The notes under the pieces: model-generated
What the model was told of the DNA's origin: nothing
The model's input: the letters and a program-made list of their open reading frames with translations, nothing else
Database searches by the model: none
Made by a program: the position numbers and the translations under genes
Source: Ruminococcaceae bacterium UBA1213
Lineage (GTDB): Bacteria > Bacillota > Clostridia > Oscillospirales > Acutalibacteraceae
DNA length: 6,027 nucleotides
Reading direction: 5' to 3'
Assembly: GCA_002309275.1 (NCBI GenBank)
Contig: DBXL01000151.1
Location: 1-6,027, forward strand
In this document: positions 1 to 5,933 of the stretch, in pieces
Layout: each line of letters opens with the position of its first letter
Position numbering within the stretch: the stretch's first letter is position 1

Positions 1-31
1 TTGTCCATATTTTGAGTAGCAGATTGATTAA
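1..31 (+). other. Stretch upstream of rnfD; possible end of rnfC
   Basis: The first 31 bases precede rnfD. In clostridial rnf clusters rnfC lies directly before rnfD, so this may be its last codons. Stop codons are visible at 13-15 (TGA) and 17-19 (TAG), either of which could end such a gene, while the third frame stays open into rnfD. Too little is present to choose. No strong Shine-Dalgarno site is seen; only a weak GAG at 14-16. Confidence 0.3.
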
Positions 32-967
32 ATGGAACAACTTACAGTATCCGTTTCACCTCACTTCTCGGGGAAACGTACTACTAAACATATCATGCTT
101 GATGTTATTATAGCTCTCCTGCCTGCCCTTATCGCCTCTTTTATCATCTTCGGCTGGCGTTCCCTTCTGGTTGCAGGTGTTTGCACAGCATCCTGCATTC
201 TCTCGGAATTCTTCTTTGAAAAACTATGCAAAAAAACAATTACCATTTCCGACCTCTCCGCCGTTGTTACGGGACTTTTACTCGCTTTTAATCTGCCTGT
301 AACTATCCCCCTGTGGCAAGCCGTTCTCGGAAGCATGACTGCCATTATTATTGTCAAACAGCTCTTCGGCGGTATCGGACAGAATTTTGCCAATCCTGCT
401 ATCACCGCAAGAATCATGATGCTTATTGCATTTTCCAATACCATGACAAAATGGCAGTTTCCTCAAAACTCCGTTGACGCTGTATCAGGTGCAACCCCTC
501 TGGCTGCCTCTGCAAAAGGTCTGGACAGTCTCCCCTCTTACCTATCTCTTTTTCTTGGAAATCACAGCGGCTGTATCGGTGAAACCTGCTCTTTGGCCCT
601 GATACTCGGCGGCATTTATCTGCTTGTACGAAAAGTTATTACCTGGCATATCCCTGTCGCTTTCATAGGCACTGTTGCTCTCATGTCGCTTGTATGCGGA
701 AAAGATCCTCTCTATCAGATACTTTCAGGCGGTCTTATGCTTGGTGCATTCTTCATGGCTACTGACTATGCCACTTCCCCCTCTACCAAATGGGGTAAAA
801 TTATTTTCGGCATTGGCTGCGGTCTTGTCACCATTCTTATTCGTTTCTGGGGAAGTCTGCCTGAGGGCGTTTCTTATTCCATTCTCCTTATGAATATCCT
901 TACCCCCTACATATCAAAACTTACAAGACAAAAACCACTCGGTTCAGGCGGAGGTGCAAAATCTTGA
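32..967 (+). CDS. rnfD: Rnf complex subunit RnfD (FMN-binding membrane protein)
   Basis: This is an integral membrane subunit of the Rnf complex (ferredoxin:NAD+ oxidoreductase, ion-translocating) and a homologue of NqrB. The 311 residues contain roughly ten hydrophobic segments, including those near residues 20-40, 75-112, 185-222, 228-246 and 256-295. The covalent flavin motif SGAT is at 152-155, and by family knowledge Thr155 should carry FMN through a phosphoester bond. Other family signatures are the opening SVSPH (7-11), the run IMLDVIIALLPALIA (21-35), NPA (121-123), ATDYATSP (243-250) and EGVSYSILLMN (279-289). The length is normal for clostridial RnfD. An in-frame TAA at 29-31 directly precedes the ATG, so no longer start exists in this frame. 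The Shine-Dalgarno site is poor, which suggests coupling to an upstream gene. The stop overlaps the rnfG start. Confidence 0.96.
   Translation: MEQLTVSVSPHFSGKRTTKHIMLDVIIALLPALIASFIIFGWRSLLVAGVCTASCILSEFFFEKLCKKTITISDLSAVVTGLLLAFNLPVTIPLWQAVLGSMTAIIIVKQLFGGIGQNFANPAITARIMMLIAFSNTMTKWQFPQNSVDAVSGATPLAASAKGLDSLPSYLSLFLGNHSGCIGETCSLALILGGIYLLVRKVITWHIPVAFIGTVALMSLVCGKDPLYQILSGGLMLGAFFMATDYATSPSTKWGKIIFGIGCGLVTILIRFWGSLPEGVSYSILLMNILTPYISKLTRQKPLGSGGGAKS
950..966 (+). promoter_or_regulatory. Ribosome binding site fixing a TTG start for rnfG
   Basis: GGAGGTG at 950-956 lies seven bases before TTG at 964-966. That spacing is ideal and no ATG or GTG is as well placed, so it decides the start of rnfG. 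The site lies inside the last codons of rnfD, and TTGA is shared by the rnfG start and the rnfD stop. Confidence 0.8.
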
Positions 968-1491
968 AAGACATTATCAAACCTATCCTTGTTTTAGCAT
1001 CTATATGCCTTGTTGTTACAACGATACTTGCCTGCGTCAACAGCATTACAGCCCCAATAATAAAGGCCGCTGAAGAAAAAAATGCCGCCCTCGCACGTTC
1101 AGAAGTCCTCCGTAAAGCTAAATCTTTTGAACAGCTCAATATTAATCTCCCTGACGGCGTAACCGCTGTTTTCAGGGGCAGTGACAACTCCGGCTATGTC
1201 ATCATGTCACAGGCAAAAGGCTACGGTGGTGATATAAAAATTATCTGCGGCATACGCTCCGACGGCTCTATTGAAAAAGTGAAAACCCTCTCCCACAACG
1301 AAACAAGCGGTATCGGCTCAAAAGTTGCCGATAACAAATCCGGCTACAATCAAAATTATACCGGCAAATCTGCCGACAACTATACCGAAGTTGATGCCGT
1401 TTCGGGTGCAACTATCTCATCAAAAGCTTATAAAAAGGCTGTCGGACTTGCATTTGACGCATTCCAAACAGCAAAGGAGGCAAATCCATGA
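964..1491 (+). CDS. rnfG: Rnf complex subunit RnfG (covalent FMN subunit)
   Basis: This is a single-span membrane-anchored flavoprotein of the Rnf complex, related to NqrC. The 175 residues start with one transmembrane helix (about 8-26), followed by an extracytoplasmic FMN-binding domain. HNETSGIG (111-118) corresponds to the family's conserved ETPGxG-type segment. DAVSGATISS (144-153) contains the flavinylation motif SGAT at 147-150. By family knowledge Thr150 should bind FMN through a phosphoester bond, attached by the ApbE flavin transferase; no apbE is seen in the window. Translation starts at TTG, supported by a strong Shine-Dalgarno site. The gene overlaps rnfD by four bases and rnfE by four bases (ATGA). 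The length is on the short side of normal for the family, with no sign of damage. Confidence 0.95.
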   Translation: MKDIIKPILVLASICLVVTTILACVNSITAPIIKAAEEKNAALARSEVLRKAKSFEQLNINLPDGVTAVFRGSDNSGYVIMSQAKGYGGDIKIICGIRSDGSIEKVKTLSHNETSGIGSKVADNKSGYNQNYTGKSADNYTEVDAVSGATISSKAYKKAVGLAFDAFQTAKEANP

Positions 1492-2159
1492 AAGCACTTA
1501 ATAACTTTACAAAAGGCATTATCAAAGAAAATCCCGTTTTAGTGCTTGTTCTCGGCACCTGCCCCACTCTTGCTACCTCTACAAGCATTATCAATGCTCT
1601 CGGCATGGGGGCTGCCGCAACTATTGTACTTATCTTTTCCAATATGGTAATATCTGCTTTAAGAAAAGTTATCCCTGATAAAGTCAGAATTCCTTGCTAT
1701 ATCGTTTTGATAGCCGGTCTTGTCACTATGGTGCAAATGCTTGTGAAAGCCTTTGCTCCCGCTCTTGATGAGGCTCTTGGAATTTATCTCCCTCTTATCG
1801 TCGTTAACTGCATTATTCTTGGTCGTGCAGAAATGTTTGCAAGCAAAAACAAAGTTCTTGCCTCTGCAATAGACGGTCTGGGAATGGGCGTGGGATTTAC
1901 TCTTGCACTTTTCCTCATGGCTTCCATAAGGGAAATTTTCGGCAGCGGCACCTTTGCAGGTTATCCCCTCCCCACTCTCGCAAATCATCACATTTCCATT
2001 CTCACAATGGCTCCCGGCGGTTTTCTTGTATTCGGTCTGCTCATTGCCGCCGTAAATAAATTCTCCAAAAACAAACCCCATAAAAAAGAATTCGGCTGCG
2101 ACAACTGCCCTCAGGCTGAAGCCTGCGGTAAACTGAAAGAGGAGGCTGCCAAAAAATGA
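1488..2159 (+). CDS. rnfE: Rnf complex subunit RnfE (membrane Fe-S and ion-channel subunit)
   Basis: This is an integral membrane subunit of Rnf, homologous to RnfA and to NqrD. The 223 residues have about six transmembrane helices (near 16-35, 40-58, 66-90, 97-115, 125-148 and 172-190). GTCPTLA (23-29) and VVNCIILGRAE (105-115) hold Cys25 and Cys108. From known Rnf/Nqr structures these should join the matching pair in RnfA to bind a [2Fe-2S] cluster inside the membrane. After the last helix is a basic, cysteine-bearing tail with Cys204, Cys207 and Cys213 (CxxCx5C), whose role is not clear from sequence. AAAGGAGG at 1473-1480 lies seven bases before the ATG. The start overlaps the rnfG stop, and the stop overlaps the rnfA start (ATGA). 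Confidence 0.96.
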   Translation: MKALNNFTKGIIKENPVLVLVLGTCPTLATSTSIINALGMGAAATIVLIFSNMVISALRKVIPDKVRIPCYIVLIAGLVTMVQMLVKAFAPALDEALGIYLPLIVVNCIILGRAEMFASKNKVLASAIDGLGMGVGFTLALFLMASIREIFGSGTFAGYPLPTLANHHISILTMAPGGFLVFGLLIAAVNKFSKNKPHKKEFGCDNCPQAEACGKLKEEAAKK

Positions 2160-2746
2160 CCAAATTTATTATCATTCTGCTTTCGGCGGTTTTCATCAAC
2201 AACTATGTCCTTTCAAGATTTCTTGGAATCTGCCCATTTCTTGGCGTTTCCAAAAAACTCGACTCCGCAACAGGCATGAGCCTTGCCGTTATCTTCGTCA
2301 TGCTCATGGCAACCGCCGTTACCTTTCCTATACAAAAATATCTCCTTGAACCAAATAACCTTGTCTATCTGCAAACAATCGTCTTTATCCTCGTCATTGC
2401 CGCACTTGTTCAGCTCGTTGAAATTGTCCTTAAAAAATACATACCCTCTCTGCATAAATCTCTCGGCGTATATCTTCCCTTGATAACAACCAACTGTGCT
2501 GTTCTGGGTGTCACCATTCTCAACATTGATGAGGGCTATAACTTTGCAGAGGCTATGGTCAATGCTTTAGGCAGCGGTCTGGGATTTTTTCTGGCTATGG
2601 TCATGTTCTCCGGTGTACGCTCCACTATTGAAGGCAGTGATATTCCTGAAAGCTTCAAAGGCTTGCCTATCACTCTCATCGCCGCTGCCATCACTTCCCT
2701 TTCCTTCATGGGATTCGGCGGAGTGATTGAAAATCTGTTTGCATAA
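2156..2746 (+). CDS. rnfA: Rnf complex subunit RnfA (membrane Fe-S and ion-channel subunit)
   Basis: This is an integral membrane subunit of Rnf, homologous to RnfE and to NqrE, and the most conserved protein of the complex. The 196 residues are a normal length, with about six hydrophobic helices (near 4-22, 38-60, 70-95, 104-122, 132-155 and 170-193). Family signatures include NNYVLSRFLGICPFLGVS (15-32) with Cys26 and LPLITTNCAVLGV (107-119) with Cys114; these two cysteines should complete the membrane [2Fe-2S] site with RnfE. GSGLGFFLAMVMFSGVR (139-155) is another conserved block. AAGAGGAGG at 2137-2145 precedes the ATG by ten bases, inside the rnfE tail. The ATG overlaps the rnfE stop, which suggests coupled translation and equal amounts of the two partners. 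Confidence 0.97.
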   Translation: MTKFIIILLSAVFINNYVLSRFLGICPFLGVSKKLDSATGMSLAVIFVMLMATAVTFPIQKYLLEPNNLVYLQTIVFILVIAALVQLVEIVLKKYIPSLHKSLGVYLPLITTNCAVLGVTILNIDEGYNFAEAMVNALGSGLGFFLAMVMFSGVRSTIEGSDIPESFKGLPITLIAAAITSLSFMGFGGVIENLFA

Positions 2747-2758
2747 GGGGGATATAAT

Positions 2759-3586
2759 ATGACTGAAATTATTTCGGCTGTCATTCCCGTTGTCATCATC
2801 GGCATAATATGTGCCGCTGTACTCGTCATTGCTTCAAAACTCATGGCTGTGGAGGAAAATGAAAAATTTCCTGTCATCCGTCAATGCCTGCCCGGTGCCA
2901 ACTGCGGTGCGTGCGGCTTTGCCGGCTGTGACGGATATGCCAAAGCCCTCTGCGACAATCCCGATACACCTATTAATCTCTGCATACCCGGTGCTGACAA
3001 CGTTGCAAAACAGCTTAGTGAAATTCTTGGCGTAGAGTTTGCAGACGTGGCAGAACAAATTGCTGTTGTACACTGCTCCGGTGACTGTGCTCATACACAG
3101 GATAAATACATCTATCAAGGTATTGAAAGCTGTGCCGCCGCCAAACTCCTTTACGGCGGTAAAGGCTCATGCACTTACGGCTGTATGGGCTTAGGTGACT
3201 GTGCAAACGCCTGTCCACAGAATGCCATCTCTGTAATTGCCAATGCCGCTGTCATCAATCCTGTTGACTGCGTGGGCTGTGGACTCTGCACGAGAACCTG
3301 TCCTAATGGACTTATCTCTCTTGTTACCGATACCAAAAATGTTGTCGTAACGTGCAGCAACCATGACAAAGGGGCTGTTACAAGAAAATATTGTTTCAAT
3401 GGCTGTATCGGCTGTAAAAAATGTGAGCGTGTATGTCCCCTCAAGGCTATCAAAGTCATTGACAATGTTGCCGTTATCGACTATACAAAATGTCCTGAAT
3501 GTCCTGATTTCGGCATCTGTGCCGAAAACTGTACAACAGGCTGTATCAAAATTTCCGACCTGCACGGCATACACAGCGTTAAATGA
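2759..3586 (+). CDS. rnfB: Rnf complex subunit RnfB (iron-sulfur electron-entry subunit)
   Basis: This is the Fe-S subunit thought to take electrons from reduced ferredoxin and pass them into the membrane part of Rnf. The 275 residues begin with one membrane anchor (about 5-27). The RnfB-type cluster domain follows: PGANCGACGFAGCDGYA (45-61) with Cys49, Cys52 and Cys57, probably completed by Cys75. A mid-region has Cys106, Cys110, Cys125, Cys138 and Cys142. Ferredoxin-like motifs follow: Cys148 and Cys152 (CxxxCP); Cys171, 174, 177, 181 (CxxCxxCxxxCP); and Cys216, 219, 222, 226 (CxxCxxCxxxCP). The final set is Cys245, 248, 254, 258, with five residues rather than two between its second and third cysteines, plus Cys262. 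AAGGGGG at 2745-2751 lies before the ATG, 12 bases after the rnfA stop. The stop codon touches a repeat element. Confidence 0.96.
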   Translation: MTEIISAVIPVVIIGIICAAVLVIASKLMAVEENEKFPVIRQCLPGANCGACGFAGCDGYAKALCDNPDTPINLCIPGADNVAKQLSEILGVEFADVAEQIAVVHCSGDCAHTQDKYIYQGIESCAAAKLLYGGKGSCTYGCMGLGDCANACPQNAISVIANAAVINPVDCVGCGLCTRTCPNGLISLVTDTKNVVVTCSNHDKGAVTRKYCFNGCIGCKKCERVCPLKAIKVIDNVAVIDYTKCPECPDFGICAENCTTGCIKISDLHGIHSVK

Positions 3587-3729
3587 GTGTGAAGAGTGGA
3601 GAGTGGAGAGTGGAGCTGTTTCAAGCTCAAACTTTCCTCTTTTGACACCAATTTTTATCGAAACAAAAAAGCAGAAAAAAATGGAGAATATCACCTGCTC
3701 CACTCTCCACTCCCAAAACTCCACTCTAA
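3587..3729. repeat. GAGTGGA-based inverted-repeat element between rnfB and smr
   Basis: This non-coding spacer opens with three tandem copies of GAGTGGA (3594-3614). It closes with the complement, TCCACTC: two tandem copies at 3699-3712 and a third at 3720-3726. The 16-base arms 3601-3616 (GAGTGGAGAGTGGAGC) and 3697-3712 are perfect inverted complements, so the transcript could fold into a long hairpin with an 80-base centre. The centre includes a smaller inverted pair, GAGCT/AGCTC (3613-3617 and 3624-3628), and an A-rich stretch (3661-3680). No transposase is present and no clear target-site duplication is seen. The layout suggests a small non-autonomous mobile or dispersed repeat, or a transcript-processing hairpin at the end of the rnf operon. 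It lacks a T-tract after the right arm, so it is not a classic terminator. Confidence 0.7.
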
Positions 3730-3751
3730 AAAAATAAGGGGTGATTTTTTT

Positions 3752-3988
3752 ATGTCATATTTTCTCGATTTGGATATACACAACCATACTGTTGAAAGTG
3801 CCAGAAAGCTTATTACCAATACTTTGAAAAATTTGTCCCCTGATGTCCGTGAACTCAAAATCATTCACGGCTATCATCAGGGGACTGCTCTGCGTGATAT
3901 GGTCAGAAAATTCTCCCACTCCAAAATTGAAAGAAAAATTCTGGGACTTAATCAGGGTACTACCACTTTTATTATTAAAAAATCTTAA
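3752..3988 (+). CDS. Small stand-alone Smr-domain protein
   Basis: This 78-residue protein is little more than one Smr domain, the fold found at the C-terminus of MutS2 and in stand-alone proteins that act on nucleic acids, in some cases as nucleases. DIHNHTVESA (8-17) aligns with the family's DLHGxTVEEA segment but has Asn where the usual Gly sits. LKIIHGYHQGTALRDMVR (35-52) matches the core HGxGxxxLR motif. The end (TTTFIIKK) fits the last strand. The start is supported by AAGGGGTGAT at 3736-3745, six bases before the ATG. A longer reading to an ATG at 3596 would translate the inverted repeat and was rejected. It may be transcribed with rnf or separately; no convincing promoter was found. 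Its stop overlaps the convergent sigK stop by four bases. The cellular role is unknown. Confidence 0.82.
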   Translation: MSYFLDLDIHNHTVESARKLITNTLKNLSPDVRELKIIHGYHQGTALRDMVRKFSHSKIERKILGLNQGTTTFIIKKS

Positions 3989-4674
3989 CCCCTTTCATAT
4001 CTCTTTTTCAGCTTCTCCAATGCCTTTTTCTCTATCCTTGAAACGTATGAACGGGATATTTTCAGCATTTTTGCCGCTTCCCTCTGAGCAAGCGGTTCTC
4101 TTCCGTCAAGTCCGTATCTTAATTTGATAATCAGCTTTTCTCTCGGTGTAAGGCTCTCGTTGATATAGCGGGGCAGGCTCTCAATTTTCATCTTCTTGTC
4201 CAGATTCTCCACTATCATGTCATCTTCTGCCATGATGTCCATGAGCGTCAGTGCATTGCCGTCTGAATCCGAGTCTATCTCCTCATTGATGGATATATCA
4301 AGGGCATTTTTCTTTGCTCCCCTGAAATACATCAGTATCTCATTCTCTATGCATCTCGAGGCATAGCTCGACAGCCTGATATTTTTATCCGCTTTGAATG
4401 TATTGATTGCTTTGATAAGCCCTATCGTGCCGATAGATACCAAATCTTCCTGCTCCGCTCCCGTTCCATAGTATTTCTTTACTATATGTGCCACTAAACG
4501 CAAATTACGCTCTACAAGAATATTTCTCGCCCCTATATCCCCCCTTTTTGCAAGCTGTAAATATTTTTCTTCCTCCTTCTCAGACAGCGGTCTGGGAAAT
4601 GCCCCTCCGCCTGTTACATGGAGTATGAATAGCAGCGATATTTTACTTAACAGCTCTCCCAAAAACGCAAACAT
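3985..4674 (-). CDS. sigK: Sporulation sigma factor pro-sigma-K
   Basis: This is an RNA polymerase sigma factor that directs late mother-cell transcription (coat, cortex and mother-cell lysis genes) during sporulation. It has 229 residues. A hydrophobic N-terminal pro-segment (about 1-20, MFAFLGELLSKISLLFILHV) precedes GGGAFPRPLSEKEEEKYL, which resembles the pro-sigma-K cleavage region cut by the membrane protease SpoIVFB in Bacillus. Region 2 spans about 52-122 (NLRLVAHIVKKYYG, EDLVSIGTIGLIKAI, YASRCIENEILMYFRG). Region 4 spans about 174-225, with the helix-turn-helix QREAAKMLKISRSYVSRIEKKAL. The AFPRPLS and SRSYVSRIEK blocks favour sigma-K over its relative sigma-E. The start at 4674 was chosen for its Shine-Dalgarno site; an in-frame ATG at 4749 lies inside the upstream gene. 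The gene is uninterrupted: no skin-type insertion is present. Confidence 0.93.
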   Translation of the reverse strand: MFAFLGELLSKISLLFILHVTGGGAFPRPLSEKEEEKYLQLAKRGDIGARNILVERNLRLVAHIVKKYYGTGAEQEDLVSIGTIGLIKAINTFKADKNIRLSSYASRCIENEILMYFRGAKKNALDISINEEIDSDSDGNALTLMDIMAEDDMIVENLDKKMKIESLPRYINESLTPREKLIIKLRYGLDGREPLAQREAAKMLKISRSYVSRIEKKALEKLKKRYERG

Positions 4675-4681
4675 ACACTTT

Positions 4682-4690
4682 ATCACCTCT
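4682..4690 (-). promoter_or_regulatory. Ribosome binding site fixing the sigK start
   Basis: On the - strand AGAGGTGAT lies seven bases before the ATG at 4674. It is close to a full match to the 16S rRNA 3' end and chooses this start over the in-frame ATG 25 codons upstream. Confidence 0.8.
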
Positions 4691-4696
4691 GTGAAT

Positions 4697-4724
4697 ATCT
4701 TATGCGAATTTTCGGATATTATGA
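4697..4724 (-). promoter_or_regulatory. Candidate sigma-E-type promoter for sigK
   Basis: On the - strand TCATAAT (4724-4718) and CATAAGAT (4704-4697) are separated by 13 bases. From Bacillus work, sigma-E promoters look like TCATATT, 14-15 bases, CATACAAT, so the match is partial (six of seven and six of eight) and the spacer is slightly short. sigK is known to be a sigma-E target in Bacillus, which gives the site biological sense. It overlaps the stop of the upstream gene. Transcription would start only a few bases before the Shine-Dalgarno site. The AT-rich composition makes a chance match possible. Confidence 0.35.
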
Positions 4725-5873
4725 ATATTTCATGTCCCTTTTCATCCACTCCATCAGCAAATCCCTTATATATATCACTTCCTTTTCCGAAAGCTTTCTG
4801 TTTGTGGGAATATTATGCCACTCATAAAGACAACTCCGACAACAGCACCCTGTCGCCCTCTGGGCAACATATACAGGCTTTCCCCATTTCTTTGTATGCA
4901 CATCTTTGTCTTTCGGTATGATATGATACAGACTTTCTCTCACAACTTCTTCCGTTTCCTTTTGTATCTCCTCTACGGTATGTGAAAGATAATATTTTCT
5001 GTCCTTCTGGCTCAGTGATATATCACTGTGAAAAGGCGATTTCGACAACTGCAAAAGTATGCTGTTGAAAGGGTTCTCCAGTGCATAGTCCTCTGATTCA
5101 TAATACTGCTGTATTTTGGATTTTTTACCGCCTTTTTCCGAAACACTCAATGCTTTGAAATTAATGCCTGCCTTTTCCGCCTGCGAAAACTGCTTTTCTC
5201 TTGGAATGCGGTACTGCTTTCCGTCTTTCATAAAATTTGCCCCCGTCTGCCTGAATACAAACGACACATTATTCAATACACACTGATTTCTTGTATTTAT
5301 CACCCATTCATATTGACATATGCGGGCATTCTCCCCCGACTCCCCTCCACAGCTTACTCTCTCTATTTTTCCGCTTTTTAAATACTGTGAAATTTCTATA
5401 CTTTCAAGCATGGGTTCATGTATGATTTCCCTGTGCTTTACCGGCATTTCCAGAAATACAGGCAGTCTTTTATCTGCCATTGCCTGATTCTCGCAAGTGC
5501 ATATTACAGTAACATTTGCATAGCCCTCTCCCCAGTCCGACGGCATACATTCTTTCCATCTCTCTATACGCTTTGTGATGATTTTGAAATCAATATCACT
5601 GCGTGTTTTTATCATCTCCCATATCTCTCCACGCCATTCATCTGCCTCTTCTATGAAAAAATCCGAGCTTAAACATACATATATCGGACTGTCTGAACGG
5701 TTTACTTTATATTCGCCATATTTATTCTTCCTCACGGGATAGTCAAATGCTTTTGTCTTTTCAACTATACTGCTGTCTTTCCCAAATGCAGAGTCCATTC
5801 TATATACATAACAGTTTTGACACCCTGCACTCACTTTTCTACAGCCGTGCCACGGATTCCATACGGACTGCAT
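4719..5873 (-). CDS. Fusion of phage Gp37/Gp68 (DUF5131) and DUF4186-like domains
   Basis: This 384-residue protein has no established function. Residues 1 to about 240 match my recollection of the phage Gp37/Gp68 family (DUF5131): WNPWHGCRKVSAGCQNCYVYRM (5-26) gives three cysteines, C11, C18 and C21, spaced CxxxxxxCxxC. Family-like blocks follow: SSDFFIEEADEWR (69-81), ITKRIERW (99-106), VTVICTCENQ (121-130), SCGGESG (174-180) and RQTGANFMKDGKQYRIPR (208-225). The cysteine triad recalls radical-SAM Fe-S sites, but the spacing is not the canonical CxxxCxxC, so that link is tentative. Residues about 265-384 resemble the small DUF4186 family: LSKSPFHSDISLSQKDRKYY (276-295), then KPVYVAQRATGCCCRSCLYE (332-351) with Cys343-345 and Cys348, WHNIP (352-356), and a helical end. 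GCAGGTGAG before the ATG supports the start. sigK follows 44 bases downstream, so read-through into it is possible. Confidence 0.8.
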   Translation of the reverse strand: MQSVWNPWHGCRKVSAGCQNCYVYRMDSAFGKDSSIVEKTKAFDYPVRKNKYGEYKVNRSDSPIYVCLSSDFFIEEADEWRGEIWEMIKTRSDIDFKIITKRIERWKECMPSDWGEGYANVTVICTCENQAMADKRLPVFLEMPVKHREIIHEPMLESIEISQYLKSGKIERVSCGGESGENARICQYEWVINTRNQCVLNNVSFVFRQTGANFMKDGKQYRIPREKQFSQAEKAGINFKALSVSEKGGKKSKIQQYYESEDYALENPFNSILLQLSKSPFHSDISLSQKDRKYYLSHTVEEIQKETEEVVRESLYHIIPKDKDVHTKKWGKPVYVAQRATGCCCRSCLYEWHNIPTNRKLSEKEVIYIRDLLMEWMKRDMKYS

Positions 5874-5896
5874 TTTTCTCTCACCTGCCTATAAAC

Positions 5897-5927
5897 AAAG
5901 CCTGTACCGCTTAACGATACAGGCTTT
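5897..5927 (-). terminator. Hairpin terminator after the partial gene
   Basis: AAAGCCTGTA (5897-5906) and TACAGGCTTT (5918-5927) form a ten-base-pair stem around an 11-base loop that may pair further (CG/CG). On the - strand it lies just past the stop at 5934-5936 and runs into TTTGTTTATAG, fitting rho-independent termination of the partial gene. The + strand side (CTTTTATTATTTATT) is even richer in T, so it could act in both directions, although no + strand gene feeds into it. Confidence 0.75.
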
Positions 5928-5933
5928 TATTAT

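Noticed and set aside
2811..3465. Open frames on both strands inside rnfB, and similar ones inside the other rnf genes
   Set aside because: They lie wholly within well-conserved genes, show no domain pattern, and lack ribosome sites; they are by-products of codon composition.
3642..3670. TTGACA at 3642-3647 as a housekeeping promoter for the smr gene
   Set aside because: The -35 box is perfect, but 17 bases downstream the sequence is only AAAAAA with no TATAAT-like -10 box.
3587..3729. CRISPR array or tandem satellite
   Set aside because: The repeat units are 7 bases, contiguous and inverted between the two sides; there are no regularly spaced unique spacers.
3596..3751. A 52-codon N-terminal extension of the Smr gene
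   Set aside because: It would translate the GAGTGGA repeat and the A-rich centre, shows no protein-like pattern, and a good ribosome site lies directly before the ATG at 3752.
3697..3751. Rho-independent terminator for the rnf operon formed by the right arm of the repeat
   Set aside because: The hairpin is followed by A-rich sequence on the + strand, not a T-tract; the T-run at 3745-3751 is too far away and follows the smr ribosome site.
4675..4749. A 25-residue N-terminal extension of sigma-K starting at 4749
   Set aside because: It begins inside the upstream gene, lacks a convincing ribosome site, and the ATG at 4674 has AGAGGTGAT at ideal spacing and gives the family's usual pro-sigma-K N-terminus.
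5418..5672. 84-codon + strand open frame opposite the DUF5131 domain
   Set aside because: It is antisense to a conserved region of the fusion gene and its translation has no recognisable pattern.
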